DNA of 64,000 nt from Azoarcus sp031546845 (GCA_031546845.1 JAVBJT010000027.1:111682-175681), one strand, 5' to 3'; positions 9,046 through 18,030 are shown, counted from the first letter of the stretch. Translations and numbers: made by a program. The notes: generated by a model from the sequence alone, not told the origin.

Positions 9046-10680
9046 ATGAAGGCAATTATAATATCCTGCGCGTTCGCCGTCCTGTCTGCCATCAGCGGCA
9101 TTGCGCATGCTGCCGATGACTATCAGGGCTGGTGGTGGGACGCGTCGAAAAACGGCATGGGGCTTAACATCGCGAAGCAAAACGACACCATGGCGGTGGC
9201 TTGGTATAACTTCGATAACGACCGTTCTTCCAGTTACGTCTTATTCGCCGCCAAAGTCATCAACGGTGTATTGGTAGGCGATTTGCAAAAAGCCTCCGGC
9301 CCTCCGCCCGGGCCAGGATATGACCCGGCGCAGGTAACACGCCGCATCGCCGGCAAGGGCACGATCCGCTTCACTTCGACGAACACTGCGATTTTCGACT
9401 ATACCCTGGATGGTCAGAGCGGCTCCATGAATCTCACTCGCTTCGATGTGCCAGACGAGTCGTTGCCCTCATGGTGGTCTTATTCCATTGCGGGGAGAGT
9501 TTGCGGTTATGAAACGGGCGGTATTGTCGACCTGACGAGGAAGGGCGATCGCTATGATCTGGTAACAGTGGACCACTATACTTTTCCACGTTGTACATAT
9601 AGCTCGGTATCCGCTATCCCTGGCTCAACCGCTACCTATCGATGCGAACTCGATCAATATGGAAATGCAGAGTCCGGGCAAATAACAACGAATCGCCTGC
9701 AAATTGATAATAATTCCCTGGTATTTGAGTTCAGCAGCCAACCCTCCTTGTCCCTCATGCAGAAGTGTGTCTTCGGCAACATTCAGAGGGTTGCCGGCAC
9801 CCGCTTTATCAAGGAAGAAAATGTTCTGAACGGCTGGTGGTGGGATTCGGCAAAGGACGGCATGGGCGTAAATATCGAGCAAAAGGGCGGAACGATCGCG
9901 CTGGCTTGGTACCATTTCGATGCAAATCACTTGCCCGCCTATGCCCTGCTTGTTGGAAGCAACAGCGCTTCAATAGAAGATGAACTGAACAGGATCGCAA
10001 ACGAAAAAGTCAAGGCTGCTGCTGACAAGACCGGCAGTACAAAGGTTGATCCTTTCGCAACTGTGTTTAAGGTTGAAGGGGCGCTGCAAGGCGCTTCTGG
10101 TCCTCCTCCTGGTCCGGGATACAATCCGGACAGCGTAGTGCGCGAAGAAATCGGTCAAGGAACACTGAGCATAAAGCGTGACACCCGGGATGTTACGCTC
10201 CCCCCATTTGTGACATTTAGTTATCGGTTAAATGGAAAAGAACAAGCGGCTCTTAATCTCGCTCCTTTTATCATGCAAGGCATGCTGCCGCCCTTCTCCG
10301 AAACGTGGGCATACACTGCAAATCATGTCAGACCTGAGGAAGGACCGACTTACTATCAAAGTCTAGGCACCGTGACGCTGGTGAAAGCAGGGGGTAACGC
10401 CTATCTGCTGACGACCAATAATGGAAGCGAATGCAAATACGCTTTATTCCTTAATCAGGTAGGTTCAACCTTCTCTGGGAACGGTTATGTTGAATGCGGT
10501 GAGGGTGACAGCGTCCGCAACGGGGATGTTCTAGTAAGCCGCCTGATAACGGCCTGGGACACACTTACATTTGATTATCATGTCAGTTGGAACGAGTCAG
10601 GATATTCAGGCGAAACAGTGAATCTCGTTGGCATAATCAATAAGGACAACTCGATTCATACTGGCGGTGGCAAAAAATAA
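9046..10680 (+). CDS. Secreted protein with two tandem GWWWD-type domains (unknown function)
   Basis: The start at 9046 follows a clear GGAAGGAAG ribosome binding site and gives a signal peptide (MKAIIISCAFAVLSAISGIA, cut near HAADD). The 544-residue product has an internal duplication. Both halves open with a Trp-rich block (GWWWDASKNGMGLNI near residue 28 and GWWWDSAKDGMGVNI near 265), continue with AVAWYNFD / ALAWYHFD, and later carry ASGPPPGPGYDP / ASGPPPGPGYNP before a further beta-rich stretch. Similar Trp-rich repeats occur in uncharacterised exported proteobacterial proteins. No catalytic motif is visible; a beta-sandwich binding role is a guess. Base composition is AT-richer than the neighbours, hinting at acquisition. 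A strong terminator follows. Confidence 0.8.
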   Translation: MKAIIISCAFAVLSAISGIAHAADDYQGWWWDASKNGMGLNIAKQNDTMAVAWYNFDNDRSSSYVLFAAKVINGVLVGDLQKASGPPPGPGYDPAQVTRRIAGKGTIRFTSTNTAIFDYTLDGQSGSMNLTRFDVPDESLPSWWSYSIAGRVCGYETGGIVDLTRKGDRYDLVTVDHYTFPRCTYSSVSAIPGSTATYRCELDQYGNAESGQITTNRLQIDNNSLVFEFSSQPSLSLMQKCVFGNIQRVAGTRFIKEENVLNGWWWDSAKDGMGVNIEQKGGTIALAWYHFDANHLPAYALLVGSNSASIEDELNRIANEKVKAAADKTGSTKVDPFATVFKVEGALQGASGPPPGPGYNPDSVVREEIGQGTLSIKRDTRDVTLPPFVTFSYRLNGKEQAALNLAPFIMQGMLPPFSETWAYTANHVRPEEGPTYYQSLGTVTLVKAGGNAYLLTTNNGSECKYALFLNQVGSTFSGNGYVECGEGDSVRNGDVLVSRLITAWDTLTFDYHVSWNESGYSGETVNLVGIINKDNSIHTGGGKK

Positions 10681-10738
10681 AGTTCCAGCGGAAATTTCTG
10701 AAAAAGCTATAAACCCTCTCAGCGGCCAATAGCTTTCG

Positions 10739-10774
10739 ACGCCCGTTTTCACACTACGTGAAAACGGGCGTTTT
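10739..10774 (+). terminator. Rho-independent terminator after the secreted-protein gene
   Basis: A perfect 14-bp stem (10739-10752 and 10758-10771, ACGCCCGTTTTCAC/GTGAAAACGGGCGT) with a five-base loop is followed by a short T run. It lies 58 bases after the stop at 10680. The minus-strand reading lacks a T tract, so it serves the plus-strand gene. Confidence 0.88.
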
Positions 10775-10791
10775 CATTGCACTCAACTGTG

Positions 10792-11439
10792 CTATCCCAA
10801 CTTCTCCACCGCATCGCGGTACTGGTCCAATGCTTCTTCGCGGCTGTGAGCGGCCATGCCTAGATTACGGACCAAACCGTCCTTGAGGCCGTAGCACCAG
10901 GCATGCACGGCGACGTTCTGGCCGCGCTCCCAGGCTTCGCGCAGAACTGTGGTCTGGCTGATATTGATGACCTGCTGCATGGCATTGAATTCGCACAAGC
11001 GGTCGATACGCTCGGTCGAATCGGCAATGGCGTCGAGTTGCTTTTCGTGTTTGTCGCGGACATCCTGGACGTGGCGCAGCCAGTTGTCGATAAGGCCCAG
11101 GCGATTGTTGTTGAGTGCCGCCTTGACGCCGCCGCAGCCGTAATGGCCAACGACCAGGACGTGCTTCACGCGCAGCACGTCTACCGCGTATTGAATGACG
11201 GACAACGCATTCAGATCGGTATGCACGACCACGTTGGCGACATTGCGGTGGACGAATACTTCGCCCGGCGCAAGGCCGATGATCTGGTTTGCCGGTACGC
11301 GGCTGTCGGAGCAGCCGATCCACAGGTACTCGGGCGATTGTTGATTGGCGAGCCGGGAAAAGAATGTCGCGTCTTCCTCGCGCATGCGCTCGGACCAGGC
11401 CCGGTTGTTGTCGAATAGTTGTTCGATGTCTTGATCCAT
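10792..11439 (-). CDS. can: Beta-class carbonic anhydrase
   Basis: This enzyme interconverts CO2 and bicarbonate. From the ATG at 11439 the protein is 215 residues, the usual size for Can/CynT enzymes. The zinc ligands Cys43, His99 and Cys102 are present (WIGCSDSRVP and GHYGCGG), along with the Asp45/Arg47 dyad. The reading frame extends upstream to 11610 but the added residues are unlike the family. No cyn operon genes are adjacent, so a general bicarbonate-supply role (Can) is more likely than cyanate metabolism. The gene lies behind the uracil-DNA glycosylase gene on the same strand. Confidence 0.95.
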   Translation of the reverse strand: MDQDIEQLFDNNRAWSERMREEDATFFSRLANQQSPEYLWIGCSDSRVPANQIIGLAPGEVFVHRNVANVVVHTDLNALSVIQYAVDVLRVKHVLVVGHYGCGGVKAALNNNRLGLIDNWLRHVQDVRDKHEKQLDAIADSTERIDRLCEFNAMQQVINISQTTVLREAWERGQNVAVHAWCYGLKDGLVRNLGMAAHSREEALDQYRDAVEKLG

Positions 11440-11525
11440 GAGGCGATTTTGCCGGATCGGCACTGAAATCAAGCGCCGTTTCCGCTCCATAATGATGAAT
11501 ATCCGGCCGGAGCGTACCATGCCAC

Positions 11526-11551
11526 GGTGGGCGTTTTGCAAAACACCCACC
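11526..11551. repeat. 26-base near-perfect inverted repeat between two minus-strand genes
   Basis: GGTGGGCGTTTTG and CAAAACACCCACC form an inverted repeat with one mismatched pair, which becomes a G-U wobble in minus-strand RNA. It lies between the glycosylase stop (11579) and the carbonic anhydrase start (11439). No T run follows on either strand, so it is not a textbook terminator. It may be an RNA hairpin or an operator. Confidence 0.55.
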
Positions 11552-11578
11552 GCCTCGCTTGCCGCGGCTTCCGCTGCG

Positions 11579-12325
11579 TCAGACCGCTGGCCAGATTCCC
11601 AGTTCGGCAAGTTGCCGGCTTGCCGCTCCCGCCCAGCCGCGATTGGCTGCCGGGCTGGCAGGACTGGGATGGAGAATGCGGCCGAATTTCAGCGGCATAC
11701 CGGCGAGCGCTTCGTGCGCGCGCGTTTCAGCCCATGCACCAACACCGATGACCCACTGCGGGGCGAGTGTTTCCACTAGCATGCGCAAGTGCACGTCACA
11801 AGCGGCCAGCAGCGGGCGGACTTCGGCGGCGGGGAGTTTGTCCGGGGTAAGGTTGCGGCCGTGGTCGAAAAAGGCAAGTGGGCAGTAGTTGGCGACGAAG
11901 TGTTCGGCAAAGAAAGATTCCGGCGTGCCGAAGCGGTCGCGGAACAAACCCCACAGGCGCTGTCCGCTGACTTCCGCGCGTTTGCACGCGAAGCCTTCCA
12001 CCGGTCGTTTAGGGTTCACTACCGCAGGCTGCCCCATTGAACCTTCGAGCCTGAGCCAGTCGCGCACGGCGGCGATTTCTCCGAACGGCACACCGGTTTG
12101 CGCCATGCCGAAAGGGCCGGGGTTCATGCCGAGAAAGACGATCCGTTTTGTGCTCGCACCGTAGCGTTCGAGGTAGGCGCGGTGGATGTCCCATGCATAG
12201 GCGAGCGGGTTGTAGACGTGGCTGACCGGTGGCGCGAAGCGCATCGGCTCCAACGCGGCCGATAGTTGCCGTGCAGCATCGATAAGGGCGGAAGCCGTCG
12301 GCGTTGGTGAAAAGGACGTATTCAT
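11579..12325 (-). CDS. SMUG-type uracil-DNA glycosylase
   Basis: This base-excision enzyme removes uracil and related damaged pyrimidines from DNA. The 248-residue product has the SMUG1 signature GMNPGPFGMAQTGVPFGE (active-site Asn near residue 68), the NPKRPVEGF and KRAEVSGQRLWG blocks, and the C-terminal HPSPASP motif (His near 219) that inserts into the DNA helix. SMUG enzymes are mostly eukaryotic but also occur in some bacteria, including Geobacter and betaproteobacteria. The ATG at 12325 is 19 bases after the permease stop; an alternative ATG at 12352 overlaps that stop. Neither has a strong ribosome binding site, so coupling to the permease gene is likely. Confidence 0.88.
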   Translation of the reverse strand: MNTSFSPTPTASALIDAARQLSAALEPMRFAPPVSHVYNPLAYAWDIHRAYLERYGASTKRIVFLGMNPGPFGMAQTGVPFGEIAAVRDWLRLEGSMGQPAVVNPKRPVEGFACKRAEVSGQRLWGLFRDRFGTPESFFAEHFVANYCPLAFFDHGRNLTPDKLPAAEVRPLLAACDVHLRMLVETLAPQWVIGVGAWAETRAHEALAGMPLKFGRILHPSPASPAANRGWAGAASRQLAELGIWPAV

Positions 12326-12344
12326 GGTTTGCAGGCAACCCGTG

Positions 12345-13931
12345 TCAATCATCCGCCGCCGCGCTGGGTTGCGGATTGCCGAGGCGGCCGAGGGCATCGC
12401 GCAGCACCCACACCATCAACACACCGGGCACGGCGATGACGATGGAAAAAATGAAGAATGCGGGCCATCCGATGCTTTCCGACAACACCCCGGAAAGCGG
12501 GCTGACGTAAATGCGGCCGACAGCGGCGAAGGCGGACAGCAGCGCGTAATGGGTCGCGGTAAAGCGCTGATTGCACAGCGCCATCAACAACGCGACGAAA
12601 GCCACCGTGCCCATGCCACCGCTGATGTTCTCGCCCGCAATCACCGCCAACAGCATCCAGTCCAGCGACGCCGGCGCGGCGAGCGAGACAATACCCCAGT
12701 CGAATGCCGGCACCATCACCGCGCCCCACGCACCCTTGCCGGACAGGGCCAGCAGGTAAAAGCCGAAATTGGATGCCAGTTGCAGCACGCCGAACAGCAA
12801 AAGCGAGCGGTACAGCGCCAACCGCGTCATCAACAGCCCGCCGATAAAAGCGCCGAGAATCGTCAGCCAGATGCCGATGATCTTGTTGGCGATGCCGACT
12901 TCCTCCTGCGCGAACCCCAAGCCCTTGAGCAGAAAAGGTGTAGTCAGGCTGCCGGCGAAAGCGTCGCCGAGCTTATAGAGAACAATCAGGGCGAGGAAGG
13001 CAGCCGCACCGCGTTGAGCAAAATAGCTTTCCAGCGAACGGCTGAGTGTGTCGAACCCTGCGCGCCGCGCCGCCCACCCCGCCAGCGGCAGCGCGACGGC
13101 GATTTCGGCGACTACGAACAGCAATTGCACCCACTTGTTCGCATCGTCCGGCGACAAACCGAGCAGCACCAATGCTTGTCGGGCAATCCAATAGCCGGCG
13201 GCAACCCCGCCGAGCATCGCGGCAAAGCCGAACAACTCCCGCCCCGCGTTGGAATCGGGCGGGCGTAGTGCAGCCCTCACACGTGGCAGCGCCAGCAGGG
13301 AAACAAGGCCACAGCCGCACAAAATCACAGCCATCGTCTGATAAACCCGCGGCCACGATTGCCACTGCCCAGCCCAGATCAGCGCAATGCCGCCGGACAG
13401 GATCATTGCCAACCGGTAAGCGAATACATGCACCGATGCCCCAAGGCCACGCTCCGCCTCCGGCAGCAGATCGGTGCGATACGCATCGACGACCACATCC
13501 TGCGAGGCCGACAAGAACGCCACAAGCACTGCCGCAGCGGCAAACAAACCCGGTGTGGCGCTTGGCGACAGGCGGCTCATCCACCACAGCACGGCGGCCA
13601 GCGCGAACTGGCACAGCGCCAGCCAGCCGCGCCGGCGCCCGAGCAAGGGCGGCTCGAAGCGGTCCATCAGCGGAGCCCACAGAAATTTGAACGTATAGGG
13701 AATGCCGACGAGGCCGAAAAAACCGATGGTGGCCAGATCCACGCCGTCCATCGTCAGCCAGGCCTGCATCGCCTGCCCAGTCAAGGCGAGCGGCAACCCG
13801 GAAGAAAAGCCCACTACCAGAATGGCAAACAGCCGCCAGACGCGGCCTCCGGCGTGCGCCGTCACGCTGCCGGCTCTCGTATCACGAGCCTGTAATACCG
13901 GCTGGTGGCGCGGCACGACGGACGAAAACAA
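12345..13931 (-). CDS. ampG: AmpG-family major-facilitator permease
   Basis: The product has the AmpG N-terminal block (VVGFSSGLPLALTGQAMQAWL, then IGFFGLVGIPYTFKFLWAPLMDR) and SASQDVVVDAYRTDLL, with about 12-14 predicted membrane helices. AmpG imports anhydromuropeptides released from peptidoglycan so that the wall can be recycled, and in some bacteria this controls beta-lactamase induction. The 528-residue frame opens with TTG. A GTG at 13865, after GAGAG, would give a protein nearer the usual AmpG N-terminus, so the start is uncertain. The gene precedes the SMUG-type glycosylase in an apparent two-gene operon with no obvious shared function. Other MFS substrates cannot be excluded. Confidence 0.85.
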   Translation of the reverse strand: MFSSVVPRHQPVLQARDTRAGSVTAHAGGRVWRLFAILVVGFSSGLPLALTGQAMQAWLTMDGVDLATIGFFGLVGIPYTFKFLWAPLMDRFEPPLLGRRRGWLALCQFALAAVLWWMSRLSPSATPGLFAAAAVLVAFLSASQDVVVDAYRTDLLPEAERGLGASVHVFAYRLAMILSGGIALIWAGQWQSWPRVYQTMAVILCGCGLVSLLALPRVRAALRPPDSNAGRELFGFAAMLGGVAAGYWIARQALVLLGLSPDDANKWVQLLFVVAEIAVALPLAGWAARRAGFDTLSRSLESYFAQRGAAAFLALIVLYKLGDAFAGSLTTPFLLKGLGFAQEEVGIANKIIGIWLTILGAFIGGLLMTRLALYRSLLLFGVLQLASNFGFYLLALSGKGAWGAVMVPAFDWGIVSLAAPASLDWMLLAVIAGENISGGMGTVAFVALLMALCNQRFTATHYALLSAFAAVGRIYVSPLSGVLSESIGWPAFFIFSIVIAVPGVLMVWVLRDALGRLGNPQPSAAADD

Positions 13932-14065
13932 AGGGGCACGAGCGGATTCCAGAACAAGGAAGGCGGCGAATTATCCCAGATCGACCCGCCTGCCGCTGAG
14001 CGGAATTGGCATCACGTGGCCGGCCAATACCATTGCCATGGGTACCCGATGTTTGAATTGGAAGG

Positions 14066-14599
14066 CTATTCAAAAGAAAACGCGTCTTCCGGCTCAAGGC
14101 CACGGATGAAAGCCTGAAAATTATCCGCTACATGGGTAATGGCGTAATCGCATTCTTGATCCACATGAACGACGCACGGCTCTCCTTCCGGACCGCAAGC
14201 GCGGTAATCAAGGCAGAGCATGTCGTGCCCGGCGGAAGGGCAGTCCGCGAAGTAAATGCCGATGGGCGGATACCCCCATTCTGAAATCATGAATTCGCTA
14301 CCGGTATCACCGCATAACGAATACCCTTTTTCGGCGCCGATCGATAGAAAAGCGGTCATTGCGACATGATCCTCGGCCCAAGATGTAGGCGTTGAGGTGC
14401 GGTGGTGGCTATTGATGGGCGCGCCACCGTTCCGAGTGCTCATGAGCTCGATGTAGGATGCCGGGAGCTTGTATCCCAGCGTTTGCTCCACCCGTTTTAT
14501 TTTCTCGGGAGTGAGCGGATCGTCGGTGTATTCGCGTCTGTAATAATCGTGTTCATCCCAGAACGAGGTGAAGTCGAAGTCGGAAAATATTTTCACCAT
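14066..14599 (-). CDS. SMI1/KNR4 (SUKH) family protein
   Basis: The 177-residue protein has the SUKH core: LTPEKIKRVEQTLGYKLPAS near residue 28, then YIELMSTRNGG, and GYPPIGIYFADCPSAGHDMLC in the middle. SUKH proteins in bacteria often neutralise polymorphic toxins, including nuclease and deaminase toxins, by binding the toxin in the cytoplasm. No toxin gene is adjacent, so this may be an orphan immunity gene or have another role. It has no signal peptide. Start chosen at the ATG 14599, with GAGG about 11 bases upstream. Its composition is slightly AT-richer than the flanks. Confidence 0.82.
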   Translation of the reverse strand: MVKIFSDFDFTSFWDEHDYYRREYTDDPLTPEKIKRVEQTLGYKLPASYIELMSTRNGGAPINSHHRTSTPTSWAEDHVAMTAFLSIGAEKGYSLCGDTGSEFMISEWGYPPIGIYFADCPSAGHDMLCLDYRACGPEGEPCVVHVDQECDYAITHVADNFQAFIRGLEPEDAFSFE

Positions 14600-14662
14600 G
14601 AATTCACTGGCCTCGTATCAGTCATTTTCTCGATATTTGTATAAAAATAAATTGGCCCTAAA

Positions 14663-16306
14663 TTATCCGTTCATTGCTGGAGACGTTTCAAATACCGCCG
14701 CCGCACGTTCGGATGCAACCAGGATCAGCTTCAGCGTTGCCCGTGTCGCACCAACGAAAAGTTTGCGTACCGTCAGCGGGTCGAGCGTGGCGAAATCGAT
14801 TTCGGTGAAGATCACGCACGGCGCAGATTGGCCCTTGAAGCGGTAGACCGAGTCGATGAGTAGATCGCCGTCGCTGTATTCGGCTTCGCCGAACAAGTCG
14901 TAGCGGCCGCTGAAGGCGCGCAGACGGTGAGGGCCGAGGTGGTCGAGCGGGGTAAAGCGCGAATGCTCGCGCCCACGGAAGGTGACGAGCGCGATCATTT
15001 CGCGGCGGAAGCCGAGGCCGATGGCGCGGGTGATGGCGCGCTTGGTGGCGTCGAGCAAGTCGTTGGCGTCGCGCCAGACGATGATTTCCGGCGTGGTGCC
15101 ATCGACCGGGCTGCCGGCGCGCGCCGGGGGGAGCGGCAGGCTGCGTTCGAGCAGGGCGAGCACGTCGGCCGGCGTGCGGTAGTTGGTGGCGGCACTCAGG
15201 CCGACCCAGCCCGGCAGGGCGACCGGATCGCGGCCGTAGAGATTTTGCAGCGGATCTTCCAGCCACCAGGCGCGGCCATCGGGTGCGAGCATGGGCAGCA
15301 GCGCGTCACGCCAGGCTTCGGTGAAATCCTGCCCTTCGTCGATGATGATTTCGTCGAAGCGCCAAGCGGGGTCGGGCGGCAGCGCGGTGAAATCCGCTTC
15401 GAGGCGCTGGAAAGCGTTGGCGGCGGCGAAATCCGGCCGCCAACCGGCGGCGCGCAGGCGACGGTCGCAAAGTTGGTGAAAGGTAGCGACTTCGCCACCG
15501 GATGGGGCGATACGGGCGAAGTGATCCGCCAACGGGCGGTTGTAACAGACATAAAGCGGCCGCCGGCCGGCGCGTACCGCGTCGGTGTAGGCGGCAAGGG
15601 CAAGTTGGGTTTTGCCGCTGCCGGCGGTACCGGTAACGCGCAGGCGGAACGGTGTCATATCGATGCAGCGCGCCCATTCGGCCAAACCGCCGGAGAGCCG
15701 GGTGGTGAGCGCCCATGCCTGGCCCGCGAGCGCCTGCACATCCGGCACCAGTTCGAGCAGATCGGCGAAGAAGCGATGGAGCGCATCCTGGCGCTGAGGG
15801 TCGGGGTTGCCGTCGCGTGTCAGCGTCTGAGTGATGGTGACGAGGTGGTCGCGGCGCGCGGCATCGACAATACGCGCTGGGTCGAGGCCGGCGGTGCCGG
15901 GTTGGCGCACAGCGTAGTCCGGGCAATAAAGCAGCGTATCGAGTTGCGGTTCGCCGCCACCAAGCAGCGGGCGCAGACGTGCGCGTAACGCATCGGCGCT
16001 GCGTGCCAGTTCAACGCTGATGTTGCGGCCCCGACGCGAATGCGGGCGGACAAGGCCACCGGCGGTTTCGTCGAGAAAACCGGTGTGTTGTTCGATCAGC
16101 AGCACCCGCCCGGCGGGGCCGAGTATAACGAAGCCGATTTCGCCGAACACGGCATGTTCGCGCTCCACCCGTGTCCAGTGCAGGCCGTGGTAGATGGCGT
16201 AGTCGTCCGGCAAGCCGTCGGCCAACGCCGCCAGGGTTGCCAGTTCGCGCGCCAGCGCCCCGCTCGCGGGCAGTTGGCGCCAGCCTTCCGGATGGGTTCG
16301 AGCCAT
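14663..16306 (-). CDS. UvrD/Rep-like superfamily 1 helicase with degraded NERD-like N-terminus
   Basis: The ATG at 16306 has AAGGA nearby and gives 547 residues. Residues 45-115 look like a nuclease-related (NERD) domain: FGEIGFVILGPAGRVLLIEQ. The family Asp and the ExK pair appear replaced (EIG instead of EID, EQH instead of ExK), so nuclease activity is doubtful. The helicase part has a Walker A (GTAGSGKT, residues 226-233), DEIIIDEGQDF as Walker B near 330, a QxxxR-like NYRTPADVL region, and C-terminal YRFKGQSAPCVIF and LFVGATRA motifs. It probably unwinds or remodels DNA or RNA in repair or phage defence; the role is not known. It is not clearly operonic with the SUKH gene 63 bases downstream. 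Confidence 0.8.
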   Translation of the reverse strand: MARTHPEGWRQLPASGALARELATLAALADGLPDDYAIYHGLHWTRVEREHAVFGEIGFVILGPAGRVLLIEQHTGFLDETAGGLVRPHSRRGRNISVELARSADALRARLRPLLGGGEPQLDTLLYCPDYAVRQPGTAGLDPARIVDAARRDHLVTITQTLTRDGNPDPQRQDALHRFFADLLELVPDVQALAGQAWALTTRLSGGLAEWARCIDMTPFRLRVTGTAGSGKTQLALAAYTDAVRAGRRPLYVCYNRPLADHFARIAPSGGEVATFHQLCDRRLRAAGWRPDFAAANAFQRLEADFTALPPDPAWRFDEIIIDEGQDFTEAWRDALLPMLAPDGRAWWLEDPLQNLYGRDPVALPGWVGLSAATNYRTPADVLALLERSLPLPPARAGSPVDGTTPEIIVWRDANDLLDATKRAITRAIGLGFRREMIALVTFRGREHSRFTPLDHLGPHRLRAFSGRYDLFGEAEYSDGDLLIDSVYRFKGQSAPCVIFTEIDFATLDPLTVRKLFVGATRATLKLILVASERAAAVFETSPAMNG

Positions 16307-16410
16307 GTTTTTTCCTTTTCGGCGCAGCCGGCCATCGTGCCGCCGCGTTGCATGGGGATTTGTACCATCCACGCGCGCTCCCGCCTATACTCGATCGCCG
16401 GAGCACCCGT

Positions 16411-16872
16411 ATGGCGTTGGACTTTTCCGTCGCAATCCCGCATAGAAATCAGGTTCGCATGGAACTCATACACATCAACGCCGAATTGGCCGCCGAACAG
16501 CCGAACACGATGATTCTTCAGTCGTTCGACATTCGGGGAGGGGTACTCGAGATCGCGTTCACATGCAACGGCGGACCACGCGAGGACGAAGCGTTTCTCG
16601 TAACTTTCCGCGGGGCGATCCTGTTTCATTTGCCGGCGGTTTTATCCGTTACGCACAGCCCGGTGGCCCTCTTCCGTTTGGCAGCGGAAGCCGAGCGCAA
16701 ATCGTTGATTCCGGCCGTGAGCTACGATGCCGAAGAGGTATCGGGGCAAGAGGGCGCGTTTTCGGTCGTAGTGCTCGAAAACGAACATGCCCGGCTTCAT
16801 GGCTATTACGTCGCGGCCGAAAGCATGGAAGGAAAATGGGTGAAGCGAGATGCCTGCGCGCGAGTCTGGTAG
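16411..16872 (+). CDS. Hypothetical protein (153 residues)
   Basis: I do not recognise this protein. The ATG at 16411 follows GGAG by seven bases; another in-frame ATG at 16459 would give a product starting MELIHINAELAAEQP. There is no signal peptide and no membrane helix; the sequence alternates hydrophobic and polar residues, as in a small beta-rich cytoplasmic domain. It diverges from the helicase gene across about 100 bases and could share its promoter region. Position next to a SUKH gene and a membrane unknown suggests an accessory patch. Confidence 0.6.
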   Translation: MALDFSVAIPHRNQVRMELIHINAELAAEQPNTMILQSFDIRGGVLEIAFTCNGGPREDEAFLVTFRGAILFHLPAVLSVTHSPVALFRLAAEAERKSLIPAVSYDAEEVSGQEGAFSVVVLENEHARLHGYYVAAESMEGKWVKRDACARVW

Positions 16873-17065
16873 GCGGACCATACTCGCGTATGAAATTCGC
16901 GGCCCCAAAAGCCATCGTTGGTCGATATGCATTCTTGAGGCCGTCATGGAAATACCACGAACCTTGCGTGGCTGCCGGCTTGGCGATTGTTTCGCGACGG
17001 CTCGGACGAGGCGCGAAACCTCTTCACCCAGCCTCTGGAATAGCCCGATTACGGGGGATCAACGA

Positions 17066-17860
17066 TTAGCCCTCGCGCCGATTGAGCTGTTGATGCACCA
17101 AGCGGTACAAATCCGCGCAGGGTATGGGTTTATTTTCCTTGCCCCAGCTACGGCTATCGCCGCTAAACCCAGGTAATAAAATGGATTGACCATTTTTCAG
17201 CAACAACTTCACATCCAGCACGGGGCCAGCCCCCTGCGTCTGCAATACGGCGTCTTTTATTTCATCCCAGCGGTAAGCAGCCGGTTTGCGAAATCCCTGA
17301 TAAACCAGCGCAATGCCTTGCCGATCAATCGTCAATCCCCGCAGCGTGCCATGTCTGGCAAGCACAAAGGAAGTGAAGAGCAGCAGCCCGAACACGATGT
17401 TCGCGATATTGCCGCCGTTACTTGTCGCCCAACCGATGATTGCGAGGGGCACCGGCAGACAAGGCACAAACCAGCGCAGAAAGAGGGTTTCTTTTGGTGC
17501 GCTCAATATTGGCGGAATATCCGGTATAGGTCGTCGCATGTTCAGGAATATCTGGGTGCACAGCGCTTCATAATCGGCCAGACGGCGGTCTATGCGTATC
17601 AGATCGCGGCATTTCCCCTGCAAAATCAATGCGCCCTTTGTTGAATTGAGGTCATAGTGAGCGTCGTCGATATCCATCCAACGTACCAGCGCATCGGCTT
17701 TATCAAGATGTGCCGGCCATAATCCTTCTTCATTCATCACCAGCGCGCAGGTTTGCCTGCCGCGGTGGTATCGCCATTCGCGGCGTAGCGCGTACAGCAC
17801 CACGGCGAGAAGTAGACCAATGATGATGAAAAAGAATACCTGCCCTCCACTCAATTGCAT
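17066..17860 (-). CDS. Membrane protein with two PH-like halves (unknown function)
   Basis: The ATG at 17860 has a strong AGGAG nine bases upstream, giving 264 residues; the frame is open further upstream to 18004 without support. An N-terminal helix (QVFFFIIIGLLLAVVLYAL) is followed by a soluble stretch beginning CALVMNEEGLWPAHL with WMDIDDAHYDL. Then come one or two hydrophobic helices near residues 145-190 and a second soluble stretch beginning LTIDRQGIALVYQGF with YRWDEIKDAVL. The two soluble parts share a strand-turn-W(D/M)xI layout like bacterial PH domains, which suggests duplication. I do not know its function. A 9-bp hairpin lies at 17888-17909 just upstream. Confidence 0.65.
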   Translation of the reverse strand: MQLSGGQVFFFIIIGLLLAVVLYALRREWRYHRGRQTCALVMNEEGLWPAHLDKADALVRWMDIDDAHYDLNSTKGALILQGKCRDLIRIDRRLADYEALCTQIFLNMRRPIPDIPPILSAPKETLFLRWFVPCLPVPLAIIGWATSNGGNIANIVFGLLLFTSFVLARHGTLRGLTIDRQGIALVYQGFRKPAAYRWDEIKDAVLQTQGAGPVLDVKLLLKNGQSILLPGFSGDSRSWGKENKPIPCADLYRLVHQQLNRREG

Positions 17861-17993
17861 TTGCAACGCTCCTGCCCAGAAACACCGGTGGCACGGTAAA
17901 CCGTGCCACATCGAAAAACAACGCTCCCTGATCTTGGTCGGTTTTGTTCGGTTGATCGGCTCATTCCGCAACCGTTCAGGCGGGATATGAAAT

Positions 17994-18030
17994 CCCCCGA
18001 CCAAGCCCTATAAAGCGGCTTAACCGGGGG
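17994..18030 (-). terminator. Probable terminator after the redox operon
   Basis: On the minus strand, CCCCCGGTTAAGCC pairs with GGCTTGGTCGGGGG (14 pairs, three of them G-U) around a nine-base loop. It starts eight bases after the stop of the flavoprotein gene (18038). Only a weak U-rich tail follows, so efficiency is uncertain. Confidence 0.5.
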
